NCBI GenBank assembly: GCA_030746455.1
Contig: JASLMQ010000280.1
Location: forward strand, 1 to 13,191
Source: Candidatus Latescibacterota bacterium
GTDB lineage: Bacteria; Latescibacterota; UBA2968; GCA-2709665
DNA length: 13,191 nt
Reading direction: 5' to 3'
Part shown: piece by piece, positions 1 to 8,180 of the stretch
Layout of the letters: each line of letters starts with the position of its first letter
How positions within the stretch are numbered: the stretch's first letter is position 1
Notes under the pieces: generated by a model
What the model saw: only the letters and a program-made list of their open reading frames with translations
What the model was told of the DNA's origin: nothing
Database searches by the model: none
Program-made: the position numbers and the translations under genes

Positions 1-1
1 G

Positions 2-14
2 GTGTCTCAGACAC
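2..14. repeat. 13-bp palindrome GTGTCT-C-AGACAC
   Basis: The arms GTGTCT and AGACAC are perfect inverted copies around a single C. A dyad this tight could be a transcription-factor operator, the tip of an insertion-sequence or REP-like hairpin, or part of a terminator cut by the window edge. No transposase gene is visible beside it. Confidence 0.4.
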
Positions 15-193
15 TATGATTGGCCGCCCATCGCTCAGGCCTCACGCTTCTGCTGACCATCGTGCTGCACGCCGCGCTCAGCTTGGCACATCTCACACTA
101 AACGGGCGCCTCAGCGCCAAGTTCATGAATAGTCCAGGCTAAATGTATGTGAATGCCCCGAAACCGCAACCCTTTTCTGAATTGTGCAGCGGC

Positions 194-209
194 GGACCGG
201 CCCCGGTCC
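194..209. repeat. interrupted GC-rich palindrome
   Basis: GGACCGG (194-200) and CCGGTCC (203-209) are perfect inverted copies separated by CC. As RNA this gives a six-pair stem with a four-base loop; as DNA it is a dyad centred about 75 bp upstream of the putative -35 box at 276. No T-run follows, so an intrinsic terminator is not supported. An operator role for the downstream promoter is possible but unproven. Confidence 0.35.
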
Positions 210-275
210 ATCGGCCCTCGCCGGGCTCGCGACTGCTGGCACGCGTGGAGGAGACCGGGTGTGCACGCGGTGCGC

Positions 276-304
276 TTGACAATCCAGGGGACCGCGTCTA
301 TCTT
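276..304 (+). promoter_or_regulatory. sigma70-like promoter for the sulfatase-led operon
   Basis: A consensus -35 hexamer TTGACA (276-281) is followed after exactly 17 bp by TATCTT (299-304), which matches four of six bases of TATAAT including the first three and the last. Transcription would start near 311 and leave a leader of about 53 bases. It is the only good -35/-10 pair I found in the window and lies just upstream of the first gene. Start-site data would be needed to confirm it. Confidence 0.5.
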
Positions 305-363
305 GCGGCTCCACGGCATCATCCTGCACCTGTGCCCACATCAAGATCCGAGGACAGACCCCT

Positions 364-1792
364 ATGTCGGAGAGACCCAACATCGTCCTGGTCCTGACGG
401 ACCACTTCCGGGGCGACTGCCTGAGCCGCCTGGGACACCCCGCGGCAGAGACCCCCCACCTGGACTCGCTGTCGCGCCAGGGGGGCCGTTTTCAGTCACG
501 GATACACGCCGTGCCCCTCGTGCATCGGCGCGCGTAGGTCGCTGATGACGGGGATGACTCCGTACACCCAGGGCATGGTGGGATACAAGGACGGATTGCC
601 CTGGCCCTACGAGAAGACCATGGCCGGAGAGCTGACGCAAGCGGGCTACCAGACCATCAACATCGGCAAGACCCACTTCCACCCGCCCCGGCTGCACCTG
701 GGATTCGAGCAGCTCTACACGGCGGGGGACTACGGGGAGTGGCTGACCAAGCAGCCCGGGATCGAGGTGGACCGCAATGCCCATGGCGTTCACGGGAACT
801 CGTGGATGGCGAGGCCGTCGCACCTGCCCGAATACCTGATGGAGGAGACGTGGTTCGTGTCGCAGGCCCTGGCCTTCCTGCGCAGGCGGGATCCCACGCG
901 TCCGTTCTTCCTCTGCCTCTCGTTCAACGGTCCCCATCCGCCTTGGTGTCCGCCACAGGTCTACTACGACCAGTTCATCGACCGGGATCTCCCGATGCCC
1001 GTTGTTGGCAAGTGGGCGGAGCACCACGCCGAGGAGGCGGGCTATCCCCTAGACGCGAACACCTGGCGGGGCCGCATCCCCGATTACCTCAATCAGCGTG
1101 CGAGAGCGGCCTATTACGGCTACCTCGCGTATCTGGACGCACAGGTGGGCCGCCTTGTGAATGCACTGAACCGGGGTGGGATGAGAAACACCTTCCTGCT
1201 GTTCACGTCCGACCACGGTGAGATGCTCGGGGATCACAACCTCTGGAGGAAGACCTACGGCTACGAGGCATCGGCACGGGTACCCTTCCTGGTGAGCATG
1301 CCGCCGGGCCTGGAGGGCGAGCGCAACAGAGAGATCCCGCAGGTGGTGGGGTGGGAGGACATCATGCCGACCTTCCTGGAGTTGGCCGGCGCGCCGGTGC
1401 CCGACACGGTCGAGGGCAAGAGCGTCTTGCCGCTGCTTCGGGGAGAGACGGAGGGGTGGCGGGAGTACTACCACGGGGAGCACTCACCGTGCTATCACCC
1501 GGAGAACGCGAACCAGTTCCTGACGGACGGGCGGTGGAAGTACATCTGGAATCCGATCAACGGGGAAGAGCAGCTCTTCCGGATCGCCGAGGACCCGGAC
1601 GAGTGCGACGAGCTGAGCGCCGAGCCCGGGATGGCCGACATGCTGGCGGTCTGGCGGCAGCGGATGGTGGAGGAGCTCGCAGGAAGGGAAGAGGGCCTTT
1701 CGGATGGGACGAAGCTGATTCCGGGGACGGTTCCCGTGGCCCGAAGCCCGATTGCCGAAGATGTGGACGCGGCAGACGTCCACCTGGGATGA
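364..1792 (+). CDS. sulfatase 1 (formylglycine-dependent, S1 type), frameshifted in this sequence
   Basis: Sulfatases of this family hydrolyse sulfate esters. Translation from ATG 364 (GAGGA at 350-354, 9 bp upstream) gives the family N-terminus PNIVLVLTDH with metal ligand D13. The frame then hits TAG at 535. The rest continues one frame over, so one base must be skipped; removing one G from the G6 run at 480-485 restores a smooth read-through of about 475 residues. The repaired protein has the modification site at C53 (C-I-G-A-R, 53-57, then SLMTG), metal ligands in SDHGE (D283, H284), the conserved lysine K296 in LWRKTYGYE, and a C-terminal subdomain with DGRWKYIWNP. The modification motif is normally C-x-P/A-x-R; glycine in the third place is unusual. 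No signal peptide is seen. If the gene were started at ATG 545 the catalytic cysteine (codon 521-523) would be lost. It leads the operon; its substrate is unknown. Confidence 0.85.
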
Positions 1793-1803
1793 GGAGAACC
1801 GGA

Positions 1804-2478
1804 ATGGGTGGCCAGGAGTGGCAGGATCTGTTCGGCGGGAGGGATCTCTCGGGCTGGCGCGGCCTGAGCGAAGACGGATCCCACGATTGGCGTGCCTGTG
1901 GTTCGGTCTCGCCCCATCCCGACGACGCGAAGCGGTTCGACATCCAACCCGGATCCGGCGTGCTGGTGAACGGGGAGGATGGACGGACGGCGAACCTGTG
2001 CACAGAGGCTTCTTTCGGTGATTGCGAGCTGCACATCGAGTTCGTCGTGCCCGAGGGCTCCAATTCGGGCGTGTATCTGATGGGGCAATACGAGATCCAG
2101 GTGCTCGACAGCTGGGGGGCAACGGAGCTGACCTACCAGAGCTGCGGGGCCATCTACGCCCGATGGATCGACGAGAAGGCCGTGGGGGGAGCCGCCCCCC
2201 GTCTGAACACGAGCCGTCCGCCCGGCGAGTGGCAGACTTACGACGTGATCCTGCGGGCGCCCAGGTTCAACGAGGCGGGAGAGAAGACGGCCAACGCGAT
2301 TTTCGAGCGCGTGGTGTGGAACGGCGAGGTGGTGCACGAGAACGTCGAGATGGACGGCCCCACGCGTGCGGCGATGTCGGGAGACGACGTTCCCACCGGG
2401 CCTCTCATGCTCCAGGGTGACCATGGTCCTGTGGCCTATCGGAATGTTCGCGTTCGGGAGCTGGCGCAGCCGGCCTGA
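1804..2478 (+). CDS. DUF1080 / 3-keto-glycoside hydrolase-like protein
   Basis: This 224-residue protein matches the PF06439 (DUF1080) beta-sandwich fold: it opens with WQDLFGGRDLSGWRG, has the ELHIEFVVPEGSNSGVYLMG and YEIQVLDSWG core segments, then GEWQTYDVILRAPRF, and ends with GPLMLQGDHGPVAYRNVRVREL. Characterised members act on 3-keto-disaccharides or 3-keto-glycosides, after a dehydrogenase has oxidised the C3 hydroxyl. ATG 1804 is chosen because AGGAG (1792-1796) lies 7 bp upstream; an in-frame ATG at 1789 overlaps the sulfatase stop but has no such site. There is no signal peptide, unlike many family members, which suggests cytoplasmic action. The gene sits 11 bp after sulfatase 1 and just before a Gfo/Idh dehydrogenase, the expected partner. 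The family is clear; the reaction in this organism is inferred. Confidence 0.88.
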   Translation: MGGQEWQDLFGGRDLSGWRGLSEDGSHDWRACGSVSPHPDDAKRFDIQPGSGVLVNGEDGRTANLCTEASFGDCELHIEFVVPEGSNSGVYLMGQYEIQVLDSWGATELTYQSCGAIYARWIDEKAVGGAAPRLNTSRPPGEWQTYDVILRAPRFNEAGEKTANAIFERVVWNGEVVHENVEMDGPTRAAMSGDDVPTGPLMLQGDHGPVAYRNVRVRELAQPA

Positions 2479-2511
2479 TCTGCGCTCGAGAGAGGGAAGG
2501 AGAATCACGCG

Positions 2512-3589
2512 ATGGGGGATGAGCCACTGAGATTCGGGATCGTGGGCTGCGGCGTGATCGCGCCGACTCACAGGACCGCCATCGACGCGTGCGAGCAGGC
2601 CGAACTCGTGGCCGTTTGCGATATCGACGAAGACGTGGGCAGGGAGTTCGCGGAGGAGTCGGGCGGGGTCCGGTTCTACAGGGACGTTGAGAAGCTTGTG
2701 GCGGACCCTGAGGTCGATGTGGTTAGTGTCTGCACCCCCGGGTCTTCACGGCGACGGGGTGATTGCGGCGGCGCAGGCGGGCAAGCACGTCTTCTGTGAG
2801 AAGCCCCTGGAGGTGAAGCACGGGCGGATGACGGAGATGATCCAGGCCTGCCGGGACGCGAGCGTCAAGTTGGGATGCGTGTTTCAGAGCCGCACCAGCC
2901 CCGGCGCGATCCAGGCCCGGAGGGCGATCGCGGACGGCCTCCTGGGGCAGATGACATTGGGAGATGCCTACCTGAAGGCATACCGCTCCCAGGCCTACTA
3001 CAGAAGCGCCGGATGGCGGGGAACGTGGGCCCTGGATGGAGGAGGCGCGCTGATGAACCAGGGCGTCCACGGGGTCGACAGCCTGCTCTGGTTGATGAAC
3101 GACGACGTGGAATCGGTTTTCGCGCGCGCGGGGCACAAGGTGCGCGACATCGAGGTCGAGGATACGGCGGTGGCGTGCTTGCAGTACAAGGGCGGGGCGT
3201 ACGGCGTGATCGAGGCCACGACCTCGTGTAACCCGGGCGAGGAACGCCGGATCGAACTCCACGGTAAGCTGGGTACCATCTGCCTCAGTGGCAGAGGGAG
3301 CAGCAGCGAGATCACCCGGTGGGCGGTGACGACCGAGGAAGACGGCCGGGCCAAGGACGCCGCTGGCGCGGGCACGGGGGGCAGCGACACGACCGTCGGC
3401 GATCCGGGTGCCCTGACGGCCGAGAACCACGCCTGGCTCCTACAGGATCTCGTCGAGGCGATCAGGGATGACCGAGAGCCCTTCGTCACAGGCGAGAGCG
3501 CTCGCAAGGCCGTGGATCTCATACTGGCCATCTACGAGTCGTCGAATACGGGCCGAGACGTGAAGCTCGACGAGATGGCGAACTGCTGA
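2512..3589 (+). CDS. Gfo/Idh/MocA-family NAD(P)-dependent oxidoreductase, frameshifted in this sequence
   Basis: Family members oxidise or reduce sugar, inositol or glycoside hydroxyls with NAD(P). The start ATG 2512 has AGGAG at 2498-2502, 9 bp upstream. The N-terminus carries the Rossmann motif GIVGCGVIAPTH (residues 9-20); after the break come AAAQAGKHVFCEKP with the catalytic lysine near residue 97 and GALMNQGVHGVD with the catalytic histidine near residue 186. The reading frame changes between VSVCTP and GLHGDGV at 2735-2742 (C5 then G3). Skipping one C gives CTP-GLHGD, one residue shorter than the usual CTPSGLHGD; loss of two bases would give the usual length, so either lesion is possible. 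The repaired length of about 359 residues is normal. No signal peptide. Next to the DUF1080 gene it most plausibly makes or uses a 3-keto-glycoside, but specificity cannot be read from sequence alone. Confidence 0.88.
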
Positions 3590-3626
3590 TGTGGCCCACC
3601 AGAGACCTCCGTCCGTGGAAGGCGAT

Positions 3627-5120
3627 GTGAGAGACCCCGTGAACGTGGTTCTCATCCTGAGCGACCAGCACAACGCCGAGTTCGCCGGGTGCTACGGCAA
3701 TCCTATCACGCGCACACCCCACATCGACGGCCTCGCTGAGCAGGGAGTCCGGTTCGAGGCGGCCTACTGCCTCAGCCCGATCTGTTCGCCCACCCGGGCC
3801 TCGATGATCACGGGACGCTACATCCACGAGATCGGGATCTGGGACAACGTTTTCGCCTACAGCGGCCAGCCCAATGGGTGGGGGCACTTCTTCGCCGAAC
3901 GGGGCGTGCATCTCGCCACGATCGGGAAGTTGGATTTCCACCCCGATTCGGACCACGGGATCGCCGATGCCCGACTGGCCAGTCACCGCGACAAGCTGGA
4001 TATCCATTCTCTCTTCCGCGAGCAGGAGATCCTCCCTCGGCACGATCTCTACCGTAAGCACCAGGAGACGGGTCCGGCTGATTCCACCGATGCCTTCGCA
4101 GCCGACCGGGCGGCGGCCGACGAGGCGGTCCGATGGCTCGAGACAGGGCGCCCCAAGGACCGGCCGTGGATCCTGGTGGTCAACTTCAACGACAACCACC
4201 GGCCCTGGAACCCGCCGCGCGATATCTGGGACCATTACGACCGCCAGATCCGGTTCGCAGACCTGGACGAGCGCTTCACCGAGGACCGATCGCGCCTTCA
4301 TCCCTACCATCGGATCTACGGCCGGCACCACGTAGGCGAGCTGATGTCGCCCGAGGATACGCGCCGCGCCCTGGTGGGCTACCACGGGTCGTGCGAGATG
4401 CTGGACCGCCACGTGGGGCAGGTGCTCGAGGCACTCGAGCAGACGGGATTGGCGGAGCAGACGCTCTTGGTCTATGCGTCGGACCACGGGGGGACGTGCG
4501 GGGAGCATCGGAATTTCGACCATGGCGCGATGTACGAGGGATCGATCCGAGTGCCCCTGGTTCTGGCGGGCCCCGGCGTGAGAGAGGGGCACACGGAGCC
4601 GACGGTGGTCTCCGCGATGGATCTGTTCCCCACGCTGTGTGACGCCGTGGGCCTGGAGCGTCCCCACTGGACGCGCGGGACATCCCTGATGGGATTGGTC
4701 CAGGGGGAGCCGGGGATACGGGGCCCGGACTTTGCGCTCTGTGAATACCACGGTGCGGGCTTCCCCGCAAGCGTTTTCGCGGTCCGCTCCGGACGGGACA
4801 AGTACGTGGAGTGCGTGGGAGAGCGTCCCATGTTCTTCGACCTCGAGCAGGATTCGCACGAGATGTGCGACCTGGCCGCCGAGCGGGTCGACGATCCCGA
4901 TGTGCGTGCTCGGATGGACCGTCTACGGCGCCGGCTCTACGCGATCTGTTCACCCGAGGCCGCGGATGCCCGTGCCAAGGCAGATCAGCGTGCCCGCAAG
5001 CGCGAGATGACGGAGAGCGGCCGGATCTTCGACGAGCTGTGGCAGAGGGGGTACGAACGACGGGCGGATCGACTGGTGCCGAGGGCCGAGGTCCTCTCGC
5101 AGGATGGTATCACGATGTGA
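3627..5120 (+). CDS. sulfatase 2 (formylglycine-dependent, S1 type), intact
   Basis: A complete 497-residue sulfatase. The N-terminus has NVVLILSDQHN (metal ligand D13); the canonical modification motif CSPTR is at 53-57 followed by ASMITG; SDHGG holds metal ligands D286 and H287; FDHGAMYEGSIRVPLVL follows. Where many sulfatases have a sulfate-binding lysine before this segment (as in LWRK of sulfatase 1), this protein has histidine, a variant seen in other subfamilies. GTG 3627 is chosen because the fold starts six residues later and GGAAGG (3617-3622) precedes it. An in-frame GTG at 3591, directly after the oxidoreductase stop, would add 12 residues but has no good ribosome site. No signal peptide is visible. 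It differs greatly from sulfatase 1, so the two probably act on different esters or positions. The C-terminal part (about 445-497) is basic, with helical segments rich in alanine and arginine. Confidence 0.92.
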   Translation: MRDPVNVVLILSDQHNAEFAGCYGNPITRTPHIDGLAEQGVRFEAAYCLSPICSPTRASMITGRYIHEIGIWDNVFAYSGQPNGWGHFFAERGVHLATIGKLDFHPDSDHGIADARLASHRDKLDIHSLFREQEILPRHDLYRKHQETGPADSTDAFAADRAAADEAVRWLETGRPKDRPWILVVNFNDNHRPWNPPRDIWDHYDRQIRFADLDERFTEDRSRLHPYHRIYGRHHVGELMSPEDTRRALVGYHGSCEMLDRHVGQVLEALEQTGLAEQTLLVYASDHGGTCGEHRNFDHGAMYEGSIRVPLVLAGPGVREGHTEPTVVSAMDLFPTLCDAVGLERPHWTRGTSLMGLVQGEPGIRGPDFALCEYHGAGFPASVFAVRSGRDKYVECVGERPMFFDLEQDSHEMCDLAAERVDDPDVRARMDRLRRRLYAICSPEAADARAKADQRARKREMTESGRIFDELWQRGYERRADRLVPRAEVLSQDGITM

Positions 5121-5144
5121 GTCACCGATAAGGAGGGGCGAGCG

Positions 5145-6578
5145 ATGCGCGTCAACCTCACACAGAACTCCGGCGTCCAGTTCAGGGTTCTCACGGACGA
5201 CCAGTGCGAGCAGATCGTGCTGGCCGCGTACGAGGTCCTCGAGCGTGTAGGCGCCCGATACTACGAGCCCGAGGCGGTGGAGATTCTGAAGGGCGCGGGA
5301 TGCACGGTGTCGGACGGGAACCGGGTGCGGTTTCCGGCGGGTCTGGTTCACGAGGCGCTAAACACGGTTCCGCCCTACTTCGTCCTCTACACCAGGACGG
5401 GTGAGCCCGCGATTCGGGTGGAGCTCAACCGCGCCCACTTCGGCCCCGGCCCCACACTACCCAATTTCATCGATCCCGAGACGGGCGAGCGCCGGGCCTA
5501 CGTGAAGAATGACGCCAGGCTCACGGCCCGGATGTGCGACGCGCTGCCCAACATCGATTACGTGATGTCGTTGGGCAACATCAGCGATGTCCCGCCGGAT
5601 GCGGCCGACGTTCACGAGTTCGACGCGATGGTGCGCGAGACGACCAAGCCGATCATGAGCTGGTCGTTCGGACGTGAGGGGCTCGAGCGGATCCACCGGA
5701 TGTGTGCAGCGGTCAAGGGCTCGGAGGAGGCCTACGCGCGGGAGCCGTTCATGATCTTCTACGCCGAGCCGATATCTCCGCTCAAGCATTCGGCCGAGGC
5801 CGTGCAGAAGCTGATCTACTGCGCGCGGCGGCGGATCCCGATGGTCTACACGCCGTGCTGCATCGGCGGAGGAACGGCGCCGGCCACGCTGGCGGGGGTG
5901 CTCGTGCAGAACCTGGCGGAGACCCTCGGCGGGGTAGTGCTTAGCCAGACGATCTCGAAGGGAACGCCGATCGTGGTGGGGGGTGTGGTGTCGATCCTGG
6001 ACATGCACACGACGATCCTGTCCTACGGCGCGCCCGAGCTGTCGCTCCTGTCGGCGGGGGCCACCGAGGTGGCCCGGCATCTGGGCCTGCCGATGTTCAG
6101 CACGGGAGGATGCACCGACTCGAAGTGCGTGGACCAGCAGGCCGCCGTCGAGGCCACCACATCGTTGATCTTCGCGGTGTTGAGCGGCGCGAGCTTCGTC
6201 CACGATGTGGGCTACACCGAATCCGGAATGACGGGCTCGCTGCAGCAGCTCATGATGGGAAACGAGATCATCGGGATGGCCAGGCACATCGCCGGCGGCA
6301 TCCGCGTGGATGAAGAGACGCTGGCGGTTGAGGCCATCGCGCAGGCATCGGAAGAAGGCGACTATCTGGGCCTGGATCATACGGCCAGGCACTTCCGCGA
6401 CCAGTTCTGGTTCCCGCAGCTGAGCGATCGGTATCGACATGGCGAATGGGAGGCCGGAGGCGAGCAGACGATGGGGCACCGGATGCGTGAGCGGGTGAGG
6501 AAGGTCCTTTCCGAGCATCGAGCGGATCCACTGGCCGGCGAGGTGACGGCCAAGCTGGACGAAATCGCTGGGGAATAG
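5145..6578 (+). CDS. MttB-superfamily methyltransferase, copy 1 (no internal amber codon)
   Basis: A 477-residue member of PF06253 (trimethylamine methyltransferase superfamily). Such proteins move a methyl group from a tertiary or quaternary amine to the Co(I) centre of a small corrinoid protein. Diagnostic stretches include FRVLTDDQCEQIVLAAYEVL at the N-terminus, FIDPETGERR, YVMSLGNISDVP, YTPCCIGGGTAPATLAG, GGCTDSKCVDQQAAVEA (about 321-337), HDVGYTESG and the end-region WFPQLSDR. True MttB of methanogens has pyrrolysine encoded by TAG near residue 334; here the frame has no internal TAG, so it groups with non-Pyl homologues such as MtgB, MtpB and MtcB. ATG 5145 follows an almost perfect AAGGAGG (5130-5136) at 8 bp. 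It is clearly diverged from copies 2 and 3. The stop is TAG, and the next gene continues in the same frame. Substrate unknown. Confidence 0.93.
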   Translation: MRVNLTQNSGVQFRVLTDDQCEQIVLAAYEVLERVGARYYEPEAVEILKGAGCTVSDGNRVRFPAGLVHEALNTVPPYFVLYTRTGEPAIRVELNRAHFGPGPTLPNFIDPETGERRAYVKNDARLTARMCDALPNIDYVMSLGNISDVPPDAADVHEFDAMVRETTKPIMSWSFGREGLERIHRMCAAVKGSEEAYAREPFMIFYAEPISPLKHSAEAVQKLIYCARRRIPMVYTPCCIGGGTAPATLAGVLVQNLAETLGGVVLSQTISKGTPIVVGGVVSILDMHTTILSYGAPELSLLSAGATEVARHLGLPMFSTGGCTDSKCVDQQAAVEATTSLIFAVLSGASFVHDVGYTESGMTGSLQQLMMGNEIIGMARHIAGGIRVDEETLAVEAIAQASEEGDYLGLDHTARHFRDQFWFPQLSDRYRHGEWEAGGEQTMGHRMRERVRKVLSEHRADPLAGEVTAKLDEIAGE

Positions 6579-6590
6579 GTGGAGGAACGC

Positions 6591-8060
6591 ATGAGAACGA
6601 ACCAGAGCGACTATGCCACAACGCAATTCCGGGTCCTCTCTGATGACCAGATCGAACGGATCGTCCTGGGTGCCCTGGAGGTGCTGGAACGGACCGGAAC
6701 ACAGGTGTTCGAGGACGAAGCGAGGAACATTCTGAAGGACGCGGGAGCCACGGTCGTCGATGACCACGTCCGGATTCCACCGGGACTGGTGAAGTCATCG
6801 CTGAGCACCGTGCCGCCGAGGATCGCCGTGGGGAATCGGCAGGGCGAGCGGACGATGCTGCTTGAGGGTCATCGCATCTACTACGGGACGGGGTCCGACT
6901 GCCCCTTCATCATCGATGCCGAATCCGGAGGCCGTCGGGAGTTCCTGAAGCGAGATGTCGAGGACGCCGCCCGGATCGTTGACGCGTGTCCCAATCTGGA
7001 CTTTCATATGTCGCTGGGGCTGACGAGCGATGTGCCGACCTACAGCTACGACAGGCACCAGGCGGCCGCGATGCTCCGAAACACCGTCAAGCCGCTGGTG
7101 CTGACGGCGATGTCGAGGGACGCGCTGTCGGATATCCTCGAGATGTACATCCTGATCCGCGGGTCGGAAGAAGCGTTCGAGATCAACCCCGGCTTCGTGG
7201 TCTACCTCGAGCCTACGACGCCCCTGCTGCACAGCAAAGCGGTGATGGAGAAGCTCCTCTTCGCCGTGGACCGCAAGATCCCCGCGATCTACACGCCATG
7301 TGCCATCGCGGGGGGGACGTCTCCGGTGACGCTGGCGGGAACGATGGTAACGGCGGTTTCGGAGTTCATGGTCGGCATGGTGGTGTCTCAGCTGAGGCGG
7401 CCGGGCGCGGCCGTGCTCATGGGGGGCGTGGTGTCCCCGATGGATATGCGGACGACGACCTTCACCTACGGATCGCCCGAGCTCCACCTGATGTCCGCGG
7501 CGATGACGGATGTGGCGCACCATCTCGAGATCCCGGTGTTCAGTACGGCCGGATGCTCGGACAGCAAGACGCTCGACGAGCAGGCGGCGGCCGAGGCGGC
7601 AATGGGCATTCTGGCAGCGGGCTTGAGCGGCGCGAACCTGATCCACGACGTGGGCTTCCTGGAGTCGGCGCTGATCGGGTCGCACGAGATGGTGGTGCTG
7701 TCCGACGAAGTCGTGGGGATGGCCAAGCGATTCCTCTCGGGCGTGCGTGTGGACGAGGAGGCGCTGGCGCTGGACCTGATTCACGAGGTGGGGCCCGGCG
7801 GGAACTTCCTGGCGTGCGAGCACACGGCGCACAACATGCGTCGCGAGCTGTGGTTCCCGAAGCTGATGGATCGGACGAAGTACGCGGCCTGGGAGGCCGA
7901 GGGCTCCAAGACGCTTGGGGATCGGGTGCGCGATCGGGTGCGCGAGATCCTGGCGACCCACAGGGCGCCCTCGCAGTCGGACAAGATCGAGGCAGGGATC
8001 GACGAGATCCTGGCAGAGGGTGACAGGCGGGCGGCCGCGGAGCAGACGAACCTGTTGTAG
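6591..8060 (+). CDS. MttB-superfamily methyltransferase, copy 2 (no internal amber codon)
   Basis: A 489-residue PF06253 protein starting MRTNQSDYATTQFRVL. ATG 6591 has GGAGG (6581-6585) 5 bp upstream and matches the start of copy 3 residue for residue; an in-frame GTG at 6579 is unlikely. Recognisable segments are FIIDAESGGRREF, FHMSLGLTSDVPTYSYDRHQ, YLEPTTPLLHS, YTPCAIAGGTSPVTLAG, AGCSDSKTLDEQAA (K326), HDVGFLESALIGS and LWFPKLMDRTKY. The GCSDSK region (321-326) lies near where pyrrolysine sits in true MttB but has ordinary residues. It starts 12 bp after copy 1, so the two are surely co-transcribed. It aligns without gaps to copy 3 over the full 489 residues, with most positions identical. 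The family role is corrinoid-dependent demethylation of methylated amines; the substrate is unknown. Ends in TAG. Confidence 0.93.
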   Translation: MRTNQSDYATTQFRVLSDDQIERIVLGALEVLERTGTQVFEDEARNILKDAGATVVDDHVRIPPGLVKSSLSTVPPRIAVGNRQGERTMLLEGHRIYYGTGSDCPFIIDAESGGRREFLKRDVEDAARIVDACPNLDFHMSLGLTSDVPTYSYDRHQAAAMLRNTVKPLVLTAMSRDALSDILEMYILIRGSEEAFEINPGFVVYLEPTTPLLHSKAVMEKLLFAVDRKIPAIYTPCAIAGGTSPVTLAGTMVTAVSEFMVGMVVSQLRRPGAAVLMGGVVSPMDMRTTTFTYGSPELHLMSAAMTDVAHHLEIPVFSTAGCSDSKTLDEQAAAEAAMGILAAGLSGANLIHDVGFLESALIGSHEMVVLSDEVVGMAKRFLSGVRVDEEALALDLIHEVGPGGNFLACEHTAHNMRRELWFPKLMDRTKYAAWEAEGSKTLGDRVRDRVREILATHRAPSQSDKIEAGIDEILAEGDRRAAAEQTNLL

Positions 8061-8103
8061 ACCAAACATAGGAGCCTGGTCTAGACAGCCTGGGAGCGGA
8101 ACT

Positions 8104-8130
8104 ACGAAAAGCGCGAAAAACGCGAAAGGA
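8104..8130. repeat. three 9-bp iterations (ACGAAAAGC / GCGAAAAAC / GCGAAAGGA)
   Basis: The 120-bp spacer between methyltransferase copies 2 and 3 contains three head-to-tail units with the core CGAAA at a 9-bp period. The run is A-rich against GC-rich surroundings. I have met similar CGAAA-period strings between genes in many environmental genomes, where they produce spurious peptides; that is memory rather than a search. The same spacer has a GTCTAGAC palindrome (8079-8086), two AGCCTGG words flanking it, and a CCGGCCGG palindrome (8137-8144). It looks like a dispersed intergenic element or protein-binding iterons rather than a gene. Confidence 0.55.
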
Positions 8131-8180
8131 ATACCACCGGCCGGGGCAGGGGCCCGTCGCGGCAGTTGGGAGAAGACAGG

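Larger units (their letters stand above)
1..275. other. upstream region without a recognisable gene
   Basis: I see no convincing coding sequence here on either strand. The frame starting at base 1 stays open to a TAG at 130, but its translation is arginine-rich and resembles no family I know. The stretch holds a 13-bp palindrome at 2-14, a short GC hairpin (GGCGC, loop CTCA, GCGCC) near 104-118, and an interrupted GC palindrome at 194-209. It may contain the decayed end of a neighbouring gene or mobile element, but nothing proves that. Confidence 0.5.

Noticed and set aside
1..130. Partial gene at the left edge, open from base 1 to TAG 130
   Set aside because: The translation is basic and low in hydrophobic core residues, contains an unexplained palindrome, and resembles no family I recognise.
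478..490. Programmed ribosomal frameshifting in sulfatase 1
   Set aside because: The net shift is +1 at a G run, with no known +1 slippery context or rare stop at the shift point, and the gene family is not known for recoding. Sequencing error or decay is simpler.
1351..1803. Upstream extension of the DUF1080 frame into the sulfatase 1 gene
   Set aside because: The extension overlaps conserved sulfatase sequence and reads as arginine/glycine-rich noise; the AGGAG-preceded ATG at 1804 fits the family start.
8061..8180. A CRISPR array or an insertion sequence in the MttB spacer
   Set aside because: The units are only 9 bp with no spacers, and there is no transposase or paired long terminal inverted repeat.
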